From Pseudomonas sp. GD03944 (GTDB lineage Bacteria > Pseudomonadota > Gammaproteobacteria > Pseudomonadales > Pseudomonadaceae), in the NCBI RefSeq assembly GCF_029839275.1, contig NZ_JAOCAH010000016.1:56450-120449 (forward strand): a stretch of 64,000 nucleotides of DNA, written 5' to 3'. The translations under genes were made by a program, and so were the position numbers. Below, piece after piece: positions 43,991-52,584 of this stretch. The notes under the pieces are model-generated. The model was not told the DNA's origin. It made no database searches and was given only the letters and a program-made list of their open reading frames with translations. The stretch's first letter is position 1, and each line of letters begins with the position of its first letter.

Positions 43991-44437
43991 ATGAACACCA
44001 AACACGCGACAGCCGAACAGCAGCAACAGATCCGCAGCGTCCTTGACGACTGGGCCCAGGCCTCCCAGGCGAAAGACGTGGAACGCATCATCAGCCACTA
44101 CGCCGACGATATCGTCGCCTTCGATGCCGTCGGCCCGCTGCGTTTCGTCGGGCGCGACGCCTACAAGGCGCACTGGGATTTCTGCATGACGGTGTGCCCG
44201 GGCCCCAGCCTCTTCGAACTGCATCAGCCCACCATCCTGGTCAGCGGCGAGTTGGCCGTTTCCTATGCCCTGTTGCATTGCGGAGGCACCAACGAACAGG
44301 GGCAGATGGAGTCGTCGTGGATGCGGGTGACCCAGTGCCTGCAACAGTTCGGTGGCCAGTGGCGGATCGTGCACGAGCACTTCTCCGCGCCGTTCGACAT
44401 GGAAAGCGGCAAGGCGTCGTTCGACCTGCAGCCCTGA
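43991..44437 (+). CDS. SnoaL/NTF2-like protein
   Basis: A 148-residue single NTF2-like domain. VLDDWAQASQAKDVERIISHYADDIVAFD and GRDAYKAHWDF are split typical motifs of the SnoaL-like / DUF4440 group, and WRIVHEHFSAPF ends the fold. ATG 43991 follows the DUF899 stop by one base; AAGG at 43978-43981 serves as SD. Ligand unknown; likely a small stress or detoxification operon with its two upstream neighbours. Confidence 0.85.
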   Translation: MNTKHATAEQQQQIRSVLDDWAQASQAKDVERIISHYADDIVAFDAVGPLRFVGRDAYKAHWDFCMTVCPGPSLFELHQPTILVSGELAVSYALLHCGGTNEQGQMESSWMRVTQCLQQFGGQWRIVHEHFSAPFDMESGKASFDLQP

Positions 44438-44467
44438 TCGCCGCGTGCTCTGGCGTCGGCTACTGAC

Positions 44468-45415
44468 TCACTGGGTCAGGCGCAGCAGGCGTTCGGCCTG
44501 TTCGCGCACCGCCAGGCGCAGTGCCTCGGGCTGGATGACCTGGAAGTCGAAGGGCAGGCCGATCAGTTGCCGGGCGAACCAGGGGATGTAATCGGTACGG
44601 GTGCTCAGGCGCACCCCGTTGCCGTGCGGGACCAGCATGCCGAGCACATCGCCCCACTCGTTGCTGGCGCTGTGCAGGTCGGTGTGCAGCTGCACCTCCA
44701 CGGCGTGGGCGCGGGGCAGGTTGGCGATGCTGCTGGCGAGGTGTTCGGCGGCGTCGAAATCGCCGGGCCGCACGAAGTGGTTCGGCAGCGGCTCGACGGC
44801 CTGGACGCGGTCCAGGCGAAAGGAGCGCAGGGCCTGGCGCAGGTGGCACCAGCCGCTCAGGTACCAGACCCCCCAGCGGTAGACCAGGCCGTAGGGATCG
44901 ACTTCGCGCTGGCCGGGGTCGGCCTGTTCCGCGCAGTAGGTGAGCCTGACCCGCTGGCGCGTCTGCGCGGCATCCGCCAGCTCGGCCAGCCAGGTGGTGT
45001 CGCTGGTTGGCGGGCGGCGCGGCATCACCAGGGTGACGCTTTCGCTCAGGGCGCGCACGCGCCGTTTCAGTTGCGCCGGCATCACCCGTTCCAGCTTGGC
45101 CTGGGCACTGGCCAGGGCTGGCGTGGTTTCGGCCAGCTCCAGGCTGCGCGCTGCCAGCAGACCGAGGGACACCGCCTGGGCTTCGTCGGGGGTGAACATC
45201 ATCGGCGGCAGCTTGAAGCCTGCCACCAGGCGATAGCCGCCGTAGCGACCACGCTCGCTGGTCAGCGGAATCCCCAGCTCTTCCAGGGTGCTGATGTAGC
45301 GGCGCAGGGTGCGGCCGTCGACGCCGAGGCGCCGGGCCAGCTCGCTGCCGCTGATCTGCCCGTGGCTCTGCAGCAGCTCCAGCAGGGCGAGGACGCGGGT
45401 CGTCGGGTTGGCCAT
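44468..45415 (-). CDS. WYL-domain transcriptional regulator (YafY-like)
   Basis: A 315-residue regulator: an HTH_11 winged helix (~1-60, HGQISGSELARRLGVDGRTLRRYI), a middle WYL domain with VYRWGVWYLSGWCHLRQALR, and a C-terminal WCX extension. WYL proteins sense small ligands or nucleic-acid ends. It is divergent from the GST-like gene at 45523 and convergent with the DUF899 cluster; either could be its target. Confidence 0.9.
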   Translation of the reverse strand: MANPTTRVLALLELLQSHGQISGSELARRLGVDGRTLRRYISTLEELGIPLTSERGRYGGYRLVAGFKLPPMMFTPDEAQAVSLGLLAARSLELAETTPALASAQAKLERVMPAQLKRRVRALSESVTLVMPRRPPTSDTTWLAELADAAQTRQRVRLTYCAEQADPGQREVDPYGLVYRWGVWYLSGWCHLRQALRSFRLDRVQAVEPLPNHFVRPGDFDAAEHLASSIANLPRAHAVEVQLHTDLHSASNEWGDVLGMLVPHGNGVRLSTRTDYIPWFARQLIGLPFDFQVIQPEALRLAVREQAERLLRLTQ

Positions 45416-45522
45416 GGGTTTTTTCCAGTGCCGATTTTCAATAGGGCGGAATATAGCCTAATTGGGTTTTAGCCTGTGTCCTGTCGCGCCCCCTGGCGCT
45501 CCGCACAGAGAAGGAACCCCTC

Positions 45523-46233
45523 ATGCACCCGGTATTGTTCTATGGCGTCCCGCAAGGCTGCTCGTTCGGCTCCATCGTCGCGCTGGAGTGGTTGCAGCAG
45601 CCCTACCAGCTTTGCCGCATCGACATGCTCGAGTACCCCTGGGACCGCCTGTTCGGCCACCTCAACCCGCTGTACCAGACGCCCGCGCTGCTCACGGCCG
45701 ACAACCGGCCGCTGAGCGAAAGCCTGGCGATCCTCCTGCACCTGGCCAGCCAGGCCGAAGGTTCGCCCCTGGGGCCGCGCCAGTGCACCCCGTCGTTCGA
45801 CCGGCTCAACCAGTGGCTCGCTTATCTGGTGACCGACTTCTTCTCGGCCTTCGCGCCGCTGTGGATCACCTACGAGAAGGACGACCTGAGCGACGCCCAG
45901 CGCGCGGTGCTGCGCGAAGTCGGGCGCGAACAGGTGGCCAATGCCTGCCGCCACCTCGAGACGCACTTGGCCGGACGCGAGTGGCTGCTTGGCGAGCAGC
46001 GCAGCCTGGCCGACGCCTACCTGGCCGGGCTGGCGCGCTGGGTGGATTACCACCGCCTGTTCGACCTGTCGGCGGATTACCCCGAACTGGCCCGCTACCT
46101 GGATCGGCTGGCGAGCGACCCGGCGGTGCGTTTCGCCACGGCCATCGAAGAGGGTGCCCAGGCCGCCGGCAACGGTGCCTTCCGCGGGCACGTGAGCCTG
46201 GCGGACGTGCGCGATCGCCTGCCTACCGACTGA
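45523..46233 (+). CDS. glutathione S-transferase-family protein
   Basis: A 236-residue two-domain GST. The thioredoxin-fold half has VLFYGVPQGCSFGSIVALEWL and the cis-Pro segment NPLYQTPALL with the LSESLAILLHLA glutathione-contact motif. The helical half carries WLLGEQRSLADAYLAGLARW, the N-capping box. A PxxC..S site is replaced by QGCSFGS, so Ser or Cys catalysis is possible. Substrate unknown. Confidence 0.88.
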   Translation: MHPVLFYGVPQGCSFGSIVALEWLQQPYQLCRIDMLEYPWDRLFGHLNPLYQTPALLTADNRPLSESLAILLHLASQAEGSPLGPRQCTPSFDRLNQWLAYLVTDFFSAFAPLWITYEKDDLSDAQRAVLREVGREQVANACRHLETHLAGREWLLGEQRSLADAYLAGLARWVDYHRLFDLSADYPELARYLDRLASDPAVRFATAIEEGAQAAGNGAFRGHVSLADVRDRLPTD

Positions 46234-46261
46234 CCCACCTGACAGACACGAGAGCATGACG

Positions 46262-46645
46262 ATGATCGATCACTTTTCCATTGTGGTAGCTAACTACAAC
46301 CGTAGTAAGCGCTGGTACACGGAGGCCTTGGCGCCCTTGGGCTATGAGCTGAAGTGGGATGGCGAGCAGGGGCCCGTGCGGGTTGCCGGTTTCGGCCCGA
46401 AGGAGGCGGAGCAGGGCGTGCTGTACCTGATCAGCGCCACCCGCGAGCGCGGCGTGTGCGAGCCGCGCCCGCACTTCTGCTTTCGTGCCGACAGCCGCGA
46501 AGCCGTGCAGGCGTTTCACCAGGCGGGGCTGCTGGCTGGTGGCGAAGACAATGGCCGGCCGGGCTGGCGCGACGAGTACGGCTACTACGCCGCCTTCGTC
46601 CACGACCCCGACGGCTACAACGTCGAGGTGGTCTGCTACGCCTGA
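46262..46645 (+). CDS. VOC-family (glyoxalase-like) protein
   Basis: A 127-residue vicinal-oxygen-chelate protein starting MIDHFSIVVANYNRSKRWY and ending FVHDPDGYNVEVV, with the family metal-type His near the start and Glu near the end. ATG 46262 is chosen because GAGAG lies 7 bases upstream; the ATG at 46256 is too close to it. It follows the GST-like gene by 28 bases and may be co-transcribed. Confidence 0.87.
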   Translation: MIDHFSIVVANYNRSKRWYTEALAPLGYELKWDGEQGPVRVAGFGPKEAEQGVLYLISATRERGVCEPRPHFCFRADSREAVQAFHQAGLLAGGEDNGRPGWRDEYGYYAAFVHDPDGYNVEVVCYA

Positions 46646-46657
46646 TGCCGTGCCGCG

Positions 46658-47581
46658 TCAGAGTGCGGAAAAGCGCTCGGGCAGCCGCTGCTGGTTGAAG
46701 TGCTCGACCAGGCTGTCGATGAAGGCACGGGTTTTCGCCGGCAGCAGGGCGTGGGCGGAGAAGTACACGCTGATGTGCCCGGCGTCCACGTACCAGGCCG
46801 GCAGCACCCGCACCAGGCGACCCTGTTCCAGGTAGGGCAGGGCGTGGGGCAGGCTTACCAGGGCGATGCCCAGGCCCATCTCGGTGGCGCGGCAGGCAGC
46901 GTCCGGGTCGCTCAGGGTCATGCGTTGCTGCAGGTCGACGGGGGCTTCGTCGTGCTGGCGGTTGCGCAGCGACCAGGGGCGTATCCGTCCGGTCTGGGGC
47001 GAGCGCAGCAGGATGCCGGCGTGCTGCGCCAGGTCGGCCGGTGCCTGTGGCGCCGGGTGCTGGGCGAGGTAGGCCGGAGCGGCGACCAGGATCCGGTGGG
47101 CCGGCGCCAGCTTGCGTGCGACCACCCCCGGCGACAGCTCCGTGGCGCCGCTGACGGCGGCGTCGAAGCCCTGGGCGATGAGGTCCACCGGGGCATTGTC
47201 GAAGTGCCAGTCCGGGACGATCGCCGGGTAGCGCTGCAGAAAGGTATCCAGCATGGGCACCAGGTAGTCGCGGCCGAACGTCACGCCCATGCTGACCTTG
47301 AGGGTGCCGGCCGGCTGCCCCGCGGCGCTGGCCAGGTTGGCCACGGCGAGCTGGATGGTGCTCAGGCCGCCACGCACTTCGCCCAGGAAGCGCTCACCGG
47401 CTTCGGTCAGGGTCAGGCGGCGGGTGCTGCGCTGGAACAGCCTGACCCCCAGGCTGGCCTCCAGCCGCGCCACGTTCTTGCCCACTGCCGCGGGCGTCAG
47501 GCCCAGGCGGCGGGCGGCTTCGGCAAAGCTGCCGGCTTCGGCACTGCGGACAAAACTTTCCAGGCTGCTGAGGGTTTCCAT
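46658..47581 (-). CDS. LysR-family regulator
   Basis: A 307-residue LTTR; the helix-turn-helix reads FAEAARRLGLTPAAVGKNVA, followed by LFQRSTRRLTLTEAGERFL, the pattern of the AaeR/DmlR-like subgroup with AVGKN in the recognition helix. ATG 47581 is chosen for AGGTG 6 bases upstream. Divergent from the SDR gene at 47704, its probable target, across a 122-base gap. Confidence 0.9.
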   Translation of the reverse strand: METLSSLESFVRSAEAGSFAEAARRLGLTPAAVGKNVARLEASLGVRLFQRSTRRLTLTEAGERFLGEVRGGLSTIQLAVANLASAAGQPAGTLKVSMGVTFGRDYLVPMLDTFLQRYPAIVPDWHFDNAPVDLIAQGFDAAVSGATELSPGVVARKLAPAHRILVAAPAYLAQHPAPQAPADLAQHAGILLRSPQTGRIRPWSLRNRQHDEAPVDLQQRMTLSDPDAACRATEMGLGIALVSLPHALPYLEQGRLVRVLPAWYVDAGHISVYFSAHALLPAKTRAFIDSLVEHFNQQRLPERFSAL

Positions 47582-47703
47582 CGCGCTCACCTAAACCATT
47601 GGTATCGAGTGAATATAGCGACTACTGGCTTATCGGTATGCAATCACATGGGGATACTGACCTGGACCCCGGGCAACCGCCCGACACTTTCTGGAGTATT
47701 CCC

Positions 47704-48459
47704 ATGTCTCAGATCAGCAGCCGTCCCCTCAACGATTCCGTCGCCCTGATTCAGGGTGGCTCCCGCGGCATAGGTGCCGCCATCGCCCTGCGCCTGGCCC
47801 GTGAAGGCGCCGCCGTGGCCCTCACCTACGTCAGCTCGCCGGACAAGGCCGCCGACGTGGTGCGCGCCATCGAAGCCGACGGTGGTCGGGCCATCGCCAT
47901 CCAGGCCGACAGCGCCGATGCCGATGCGGTACGCAACGCGGTCAGCCGCACCGTGGCGCACTTCGGTCGCCTCGACATCCTGGTCAACAACGCCGGGGTG
48001 CTGGCCGTCGCGCCGCTCGAGGAATTCAGCCTGGAGGATTTCGACCGTACCGTGGCGGTCAACGTGCGCAGCGTGTTCGTCGCCAGCCAGGAAGCCGCCC
48101 GCCACATGACCTCGGGTGGTCGCATCATCACCATCGGCAGCACCAACGCCGAGCGCATGCCTTTCGCCGGTGGTGGCGTCTACGCCATGAGCAAGTCGGC
48201 CATTGTCGGGCTGACCAAGGGCCTGGCCCGTGACCTGGGACCGCGCGGGATTACGATAAATAACGTGCAGCCCGGCCCGGTGGACACCGACATGAACCCG
48301 GAGAACACCGAGTTCGCCAGCGCCCTGAAAGGACTGATGGCGATCGATCGCTACGGTCGTGCCGAGGAAGTCGCCGCGTTCGTCGCCTACCTGGCCGGCC
48401 CGGAAGCCGGGTACATCACCGGCGCCAACCTGACCATCGACGGTGGCTTCGCCGCCTGA
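47704..48459 (+). CDS. SDR-family oxidoreductase
   Basis: A 251-residue classical short-chain dehydrogenase: cofactor motif QGGSRGIGAAIAL, LVNNAGV, catalytic Ser in TIGSTNAERM and Y-x3-K in YAMSKSAIVGLTK. The first Gly motif reads QGGSRGIG rather than TGGSRGIG. Tail GYITGANLTIDGGF is standard. GGAG lies 7 bases before the ATG. Substrate unknown; likely controlled by the adjacent LysR protein. Confidence 0.9.
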   Translation: MSQISSRPLNDSVALIQGGSRGIGAAIALRLAREGAAVALTYVSSPDKAADVVRAIEADGGRAIAIQADSADADAVRNAVSRTVAHFGRLDILVNNAGVLAVAPLEEFSLEDFDRTVAVNVRSVFVASQEAARHMTSGGRIITIGSTNAERMPFAGGGVYAMSKSAIVGLTKGLARDLGPRGITINNVQPGPVDTDMNPENTEFASALKGLMAIDRYGRAEEVAAFVAYLAGPEAGYITGANLTIDGGFAA

Positions 48460-48473
48460 GTCAGCCATCATGA

Positions 48474-48508
48474 AAAAAGCCCCGGCGGGATGACCGCCGG
48501 GGCTTTTT
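48474..48508. terminator. bidirectional terminator, SDR / Sel1 gene
   Basis: AAAAAGCCCCGGCGG / CCGCCGGGGCTTTTT, 15-bp stem with a GATGA loop. Confidence 0.93.
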
Positions 48509-48528
48509 CGTGTGTCGGTGCTGGACGA

Positions 48529-49074
48529 TCAGGGCAGGCTCTTGAGCGTCTCGCAACTGGCCGCGTACTGCTTTTCGCAGGCGCTGGTGAGTAGCCGCTT
48601 GGCTTGGCTGGGATCGCGGGGTACGCCCTGGGCGCCGCGCAGGTAGAGGTTGCCGAGGATGTGCTGGGCCATGGGGTTACCGCCCGCCGCAGACTGGTTG
48701 AGGTACTTGAGCATGCCCTGCTGGTTGGCGAAAGCCGGGTCGTCGCGACCGGTGTACAGGTAGGCGAGGCTGACCGCGGCCATGGGGTGGCCCTTGTCCG
48801 CTGCCTGCTTCCACCACTGCTCGGCCTGCTTGAGGTCCTTGGTCGGCTTGCCGACGAAGTAGGCGCTGCCCAGCTGGAACTGGCTGTCGAGGTCGCCACG
48901 GCTGGCCTGCTGGCGCAGTTGCCCGAGTTCATCGACCTGTTGCGGTGGTGCTTCGGCCGGGGCTTGCGGTGGCTCGGCGTCATCACGGCTGGCGCAGCCG
49001 GCGAACACGGCGAGGAGGCCGAGCAGGACGGCCATCGAAGCCCGTTGCGGTCGTGGTACGGCGATCATGGACAT
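48529..49074 (-). CDS. Sel1-repeat lipoprotein
   Basis: A 181-residue protein with an N-terminal lipoprotein-type signal ending FAGC (residues ~26-29), a Pro/Ala/Glu linker, and about three Sel1/TPR-like repeats (GDLDSQFQLGSAYFVG, GHPMAAVSLAYLYTGR, GNPMAQHILGNLYLRG). Such proteins scaffold envelope complexes. The lipobox has Phe at -3, which is less usual. ATG 49068 is an alternative start. Confidence 0.8.
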   Translation of the reverse strand: MSMIAVPRPQRASMAVLLGLLAVFAGCASRDDAEPPQAPAEAPPQQVDELGQLRQQASRGDLDSQFQLGSAYFVGKPTKDLKQAEQWWKQAADKGHPMAAVSLAYLYTGRDDPAFANQQGMLKYLNQSAAGGNPMAQHILGNLYLRGAQGVPRDPSQAKRLLTSACEKQYAASCETLKSLP

Positions 49075-49203
49075 GTGCTCCTGGAAAAGTGTGTGCGGGC
49101 CGGGGGACATTGCCCCGGCGTGTGAACGTCTGACCGGTGCTCGGGCGCAGGGTTCGCTCGGCGGGCAACCGTTGGCCGGTTGAACAGGATAGTCCTTGGC
49201 TTT

Positions 49204-49253
49204 GTGAAATTGTCTGTGTAGATTTTCATGAAAATTTATATTTGAAATTTCAC
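49204..49253. promoter_or_regulatory. concentric 50-base dyad before the FAD oxidase gene
   Basis: Perfect palindrome ATTTTCATGAAAAT (49222-49235) flanked by GTGAAATT (49204-49211) and AATTTCAC (49246-49253), all centred on 49228.5. It ends 9 bases before the ATG at 49263. Probably an operator for the repressor encoded at 50565, or two overlapping sites. Confidence 0.65.
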
Positions 49254-49262
49254 GAGACGCCC

Positions 49263-50552
49263 ATGTTCAAGCAATCCGCCCAGCATATCGGCACCTACTA
49301 CGCCCGCACTTATCCCGGGGCAATCCCCTTGCGGCCGCGGCAGGAGGGCGCTCTGGACTGCGACGTGGTGATCGTTGGCGGTGGCTTCAGCGGCCTGCAC
49401 AGCGCACTGCGTCTGTCCCTGGCCGGCAAGCGCGTGGTGCTGCTGGAGGCCAGCCGGCTCGCCTGGGCGGCGTCGGGACGCAACGGTGGCCAGGCGTTGC
49501 TCGGCTGGTCCTGCGACATGCCCCCGCTGGAAGCCGCGCTCGGCCAGGAGCGGACCCAGCGCCTGTGGGACAGCATGCGCTGGGCCGCCGAAGAAATGCG
49601 CGAGTTGCCGCAGCGCCACGGCTTCGACATCGATTACCGCACCGGCAGCCTGTGGACTGCGGTGCAGCCGCGCCGCGTCACCGAGCTGCAGCACGCCCAG
49701 CGTGACCTCGAAGACAAGTGGGGCTACCGGCAGATGCGCTTCATCGACCGCGCCGAACTGCCGGAATGGATCGCCAGCCCGCGCTACCTGGCGGCGCTGT
49801 ATGACCCCGAGGCCGCCCACCTCAACCCGCTGAAACTGGCCCAGGGCCTGGCGAATGCCATCGAGCAGGCCGGCGGGCAGATCTTCGAGCAGAGCCAGGC
49901 GGTGGCGTACCACGAGGCCAACGGCGGCTACAGCGTGCGCACCGAGCACGGGGAGGTGCGCGGCGACGTGCTGGTGCTGGCGTGCAATGCCTACATCGAC
50001 CGGTTGGACCGCCACCTGTCCAGCCGCCTGCTGCCGGTGGGCTCCTACCAGGTGGCGACGGTGCCGCTGGATCCCGAGCAGGCCCGCGCTCTGCTGCCGC
50101 GCAACAGCTGCGTGATCGACAACCAGTTCGTCCCCGATTACTTCCGCCTGACCCCGGACCATCGTTTGCTGTTCGGCGGTGGCTGCACCTACCTGGGTGG
50201 CATCCCCCGGGATGTGGCGGCGGCCACCCGGCCCTACCTGGAGCGGGTGTTCCCGCAGTTGCGGGGCGTCGAGATCGAGTTCGGCTGGGGCGGGCACATC
50301 GACGTCAGCATGAAACGCACCCCGGACATCGGCCGTCAGGGCCAGCGCTATTGGCTGCAGGGCTTCTCTGGCCACGGCATCCTGCCGACCCTGGCCGGCG
50401 CCCGGGCGGTGACCGATGCGATCCTCGGCAACGACGACCTGCTGACGCTGTACCAGGCACTCGACAACCCGCGCTTCCCGGGCGGTTCGCGGCTGGCTGC
50501 ACCCTTGGAGGCGGTCGGCAAGGCCTGGTACCGCCTGCGCGACGTGATCTGA
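49263..50552 (+). CDS. FAD-dependent gamma-glutamylamine oxidase (PuuB/PauB-like)
   Basis: A 429-residue DAO-type flavoprotein. The dinucleotide-binding GGGFSGLHSALRL (39-51) follows the long N-terminal YYARTYPGAIPLRPR segment characteristic of gamma-glutamylputrescine oxidases, and ASGRNGGQALLGWS is the conserved FAD/active-site block. It should oxidise a gamma-glutamylated amine to the aldehyde with H2O2. With the following repressor and ligase genes it forms a gamma-glutamylation module; the ligand amine is not determined. The SD is weak. Confidence 0.87.
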   Translation: MFKQSAQHIGTYYARTYPGAIPLRPRQEGALDCDVVIVGGGFSGLHSALRLSLAGKRVVLLEASRLAWAASGRNGGQALLGWSCDMPPLEAALGQERTQRLWDSMRWAAEEMRELPQRHGFDIDYRTGSLWTAVQPRRVTELQHAQRDLEDKWGYRQMRFIDRAELPEWIASPRYLAALYDPEAAHLNPLKLAQGLANAIEQAGGQIFEQSQAVAYHEANGGYSVRTEHGEVRGDVLVLACNAYIDRLDRHLSSRLLPVGSYQVATVPLDPEQARALLPRNSCVIDNQFVPDYFRLTPDHRLLFGGGCTYLGGIPRDVAAATRPYLERVFPQLRGVEIEFGWGGHIDVSMKRTPDIGRQGQRYWLQGFSGHGILPTLAGARAVTDAILGNDDLLTLYQALDNPRFPGGSRLAAPLEAVGKAWYRLRDVI

Positions 50553-50564
50553 AGGACGACCGGC

Positions 50565-51122
50565 ATGGACATGCAGGATGAAGTCGAAGGCCTCGCGATC
50601 CTGATTCGCGACCTGCGCAAGCACAAGAACATGACCCTGGGCGAACTGGCGGCGAAGATCGACCGCTCGGTGGGCTTCCTGTCCCAGGTCGAGCGCGGCC
50701 TGTCGCGCCCGACCGTGGCCGACCTCACGGCCATCAGCGAGACCCTGGGAGTGCCGACCACCTACTTCTACAGCCTGAGCAAGCCCCGCGCGCTGCCCTG
50801 GGTCACCCGCCCGGGCGAGCGCCGCACCCTGTACTACGCCGGCGGCATCACCGATGTGCTGGTGTCGCCGAGCATGTCGGCCGGCTTCGCCATGCTCGAG
50901 AGCCTGCTGGCGCCTGGCGCCACCAGTGGCGACGGGCACCTGGACGACAGCTCGGAGCAGGGCGGCTTCGTGCTCGAGGGCGAGCTGAGCATATGGCTGG
51001 ACGACCAGCCGGAGCCGGTCACCCTCGGCCCCAACGACAGCTTCCAGCTGCCGCCGCACAGCCAGTTTCGCTACGCCAACCTGACCGACCAACCCACGCG
51101 AGTGCTCTGGGTCTTTCGCTGA
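50565..51122 (+). CDS. XRE-cupin regulator (PuuR/PauR-like)
   Basis: A 185-residue repressor-type protein: an HTH_XRE domain (~10-68, MTLGELAAKIDRSVGFLSQV, then RGLSRPTVADL) fused to a C-terminal cupin (~110-183, GGFVLEGELSIWLDDQPEPV). This is the layout of PuuR and P. aeruginosa PauR, which repress polyamine gamma-glutamylation genes. It starts 12 bases after the oxidase gene and 23 before the ligase gene, so it is inside the operon it probably controls. Confidence 0.88.
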   Translation: MDMQDEVEGLAILIRDLRKHKNMTLGELAAKIDRSVGFLSQVERGLSRPTVADLTAISETLGVPTTYFYSLSKPRALPWVTRPGERRTLYYAGGITDVLVSPSMSAGFAMLESLLAPGATSGDGHLDDSSEQGGFVLEGELSIWLDDQPEPVTLGPNDSFQLPPHSQFRYANLTDQPTRVLWVFR

Positions 51123-51145
51123 ACCCAGGCCGCAGGATTCCCGTC

Positions 51146-52498
51146 ATGACCCCAACAAAAAACCGTTCGGCCCTGCTCGATGAAGTCCGCGCCTTTCGCG
51201 ACGCGAACCCCGACGTGCGCTATGTCGACCTGATTTCCCTGGACATCCCCGGGCATTTCTACGGCAAGCGCTACCCCATGGACATGCTGGAAAAGGTGGC
51301 TGCCGGCGGCCCGCTGAAGCTGCCACAGAACTGCGTGCTGCTCGGCGTGCAGGGCGGCCTGCACCCGATCGGTGACTACTGCTTCAACGACGGCGACCCG
51401 GACGCGCCGCGGCGCCTGGTGCCCGGCACGCTGAAGCCGGTGCGCTGGGAAAACCAGCCCCTGGGGCAGATGCTGATCAGCTCCGACGGCACCGAATCGC
51501 CCATCGAATTCGAGCCGCGCGAGGTGCTGGCGCGCGTGCTGCAGCGCCTGTCCGGACGCGGCATTCGCGCGGTGGTGGCGTTCGAGCTGGAGTTCTACCT
51601 GTTCGACCGGGCGCTCAAGGACGGCTTGCCGCAGTTCCCCCGCGACCCGCTGTGCGGCGATACCGATGACCAGCCGAACATGCACATCGAGCGCCTGTCA
51701 CGCTTCTCCGACGTGCTGCACGAGATCGTCGACGCGGCCAACGAGCAGGGGGTCGACGCCAACGTGATCACCGCCGAGCTGGGCCCGGGGCAGTTCGAGA
51801 TCAACTTCGGCCATTGCGACGACGGCCTGCAGGCGGCGGACTGGGCGGCGCTGTTCTGCCGCAGCACCCGCGGCGTGGCGCTCAAGCACGGCCAGCGCGC
51901 CAGCTTCATGAGCAAGCCCTATCTGGATGCGCCGGGCAGCGGCATGCACGTGCACGTCAGCCTCTACGATGAGGCCGGCAACAACCTGCTGGATGCCGAT
52001 GACCAGCGTCCGTTGCGCCACGCCGTGGCCGGTTGCCTGGCGCTGCTGCCGCACTGCATGCCGATCTTCGCCGCCAACCACAACGCCTTCCGCCGCTACG
52101 GCGCCATGGTCAACGCGGCGAGCCGCGCCAGCTGGGGCTTCGAAGACCGCGATGCGTGCATCCGCATTCCCGAATCGGACGGCCGCAACCTGCGCATCGA
52201 ACACCGCCTGGCCGGCGCGGATGCCAACCCCTACCTGGTGCTGGCGGCGATTCTCACCGGCATGGAGCACGGCCTGGATGCGCGGCTCGAACCCATCGCG
52301 CCGCTCAACGACGACCGCCAGAGCGGCATCGATTTTCCCCAGGACATGCTCGGTGCGGTGGCGGCCATGCGCGACCACCCGGTGGTCAACCAGGGCCTGG
52401 GCAGCGAGTTCGTCATGGTCTATTGCGAGAACAAGCGGCAGGATCACCTGCAGTTCATGAACGATGTCAGCGCCCGGGAGTACCGCTGGTTCCTCTGA
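51146..52498 (+). CDS. glutamine-synthetase-like gamma-glutamylamine ligase (PuuA/PauA-like)
   Basis: A 450-residue GS-fold ligase joining glutamate to an amine with ATP. The N-terminal YVDLISLDIPGHFYGKRYP replaces the GlnA beta-grasp consensus, FELEFYLFD holds the metal Glu, and GSGMHVHVSLYD and NAASRASWGFED are the catalytic-core blocks. It is far shorter in the N-terminal region than GlnA and lacks the adenylylation loop, as PuuA does. Substrate could be putrescine or another mono- or diamine. Confidence 0.88.
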   Translation: MTPTKNRSALLDEVRAFRDANPDVRYVDLISLDIPGHFYGKRYPMDMLEKVAAGGPLKLPQNCVLLGVQGGLHPIGDYCFNDGDPDAPRRLVPGTLKPVRWENQPLGQMLISSDGTESPIEFEPREVLARVLQRLSGRGIRAVVAFELEFYLFDRALKDGLPQFPRDPLCGDTDDQPNMHIERLSRFSDVLHEIVDAANEQGVDANVITAELGPGQFEINFGHCDDGLQAADWAALFCRSTRGVALKHGQRASFMSKPYLDAPGSGMHVHVSLYDEAGNNLLDADDQRPLRHAVAGCLALLPHCMPIFAANHNAFRRYGAMVNAASRASWGFEDRDACIRIPESDGRNLRIEHRLAGADANPYLVLAAILTGMEHGLDARLEPIAPLNDDRQSGIDFPQDMLGAVAAMRDHPVVNQGLGSEFVMVYCENKRQDHLQFMNDVSAREYRWFL

Positions 52499-52584
52499 GG
52501 CGGTGACCTGGGTGGCCGTTCCGTGGAGAATGCTGGCAGGCGTTCTCTCGCCCTCACGCGTCCCCACCCAGCCTGGAGCCGAAC

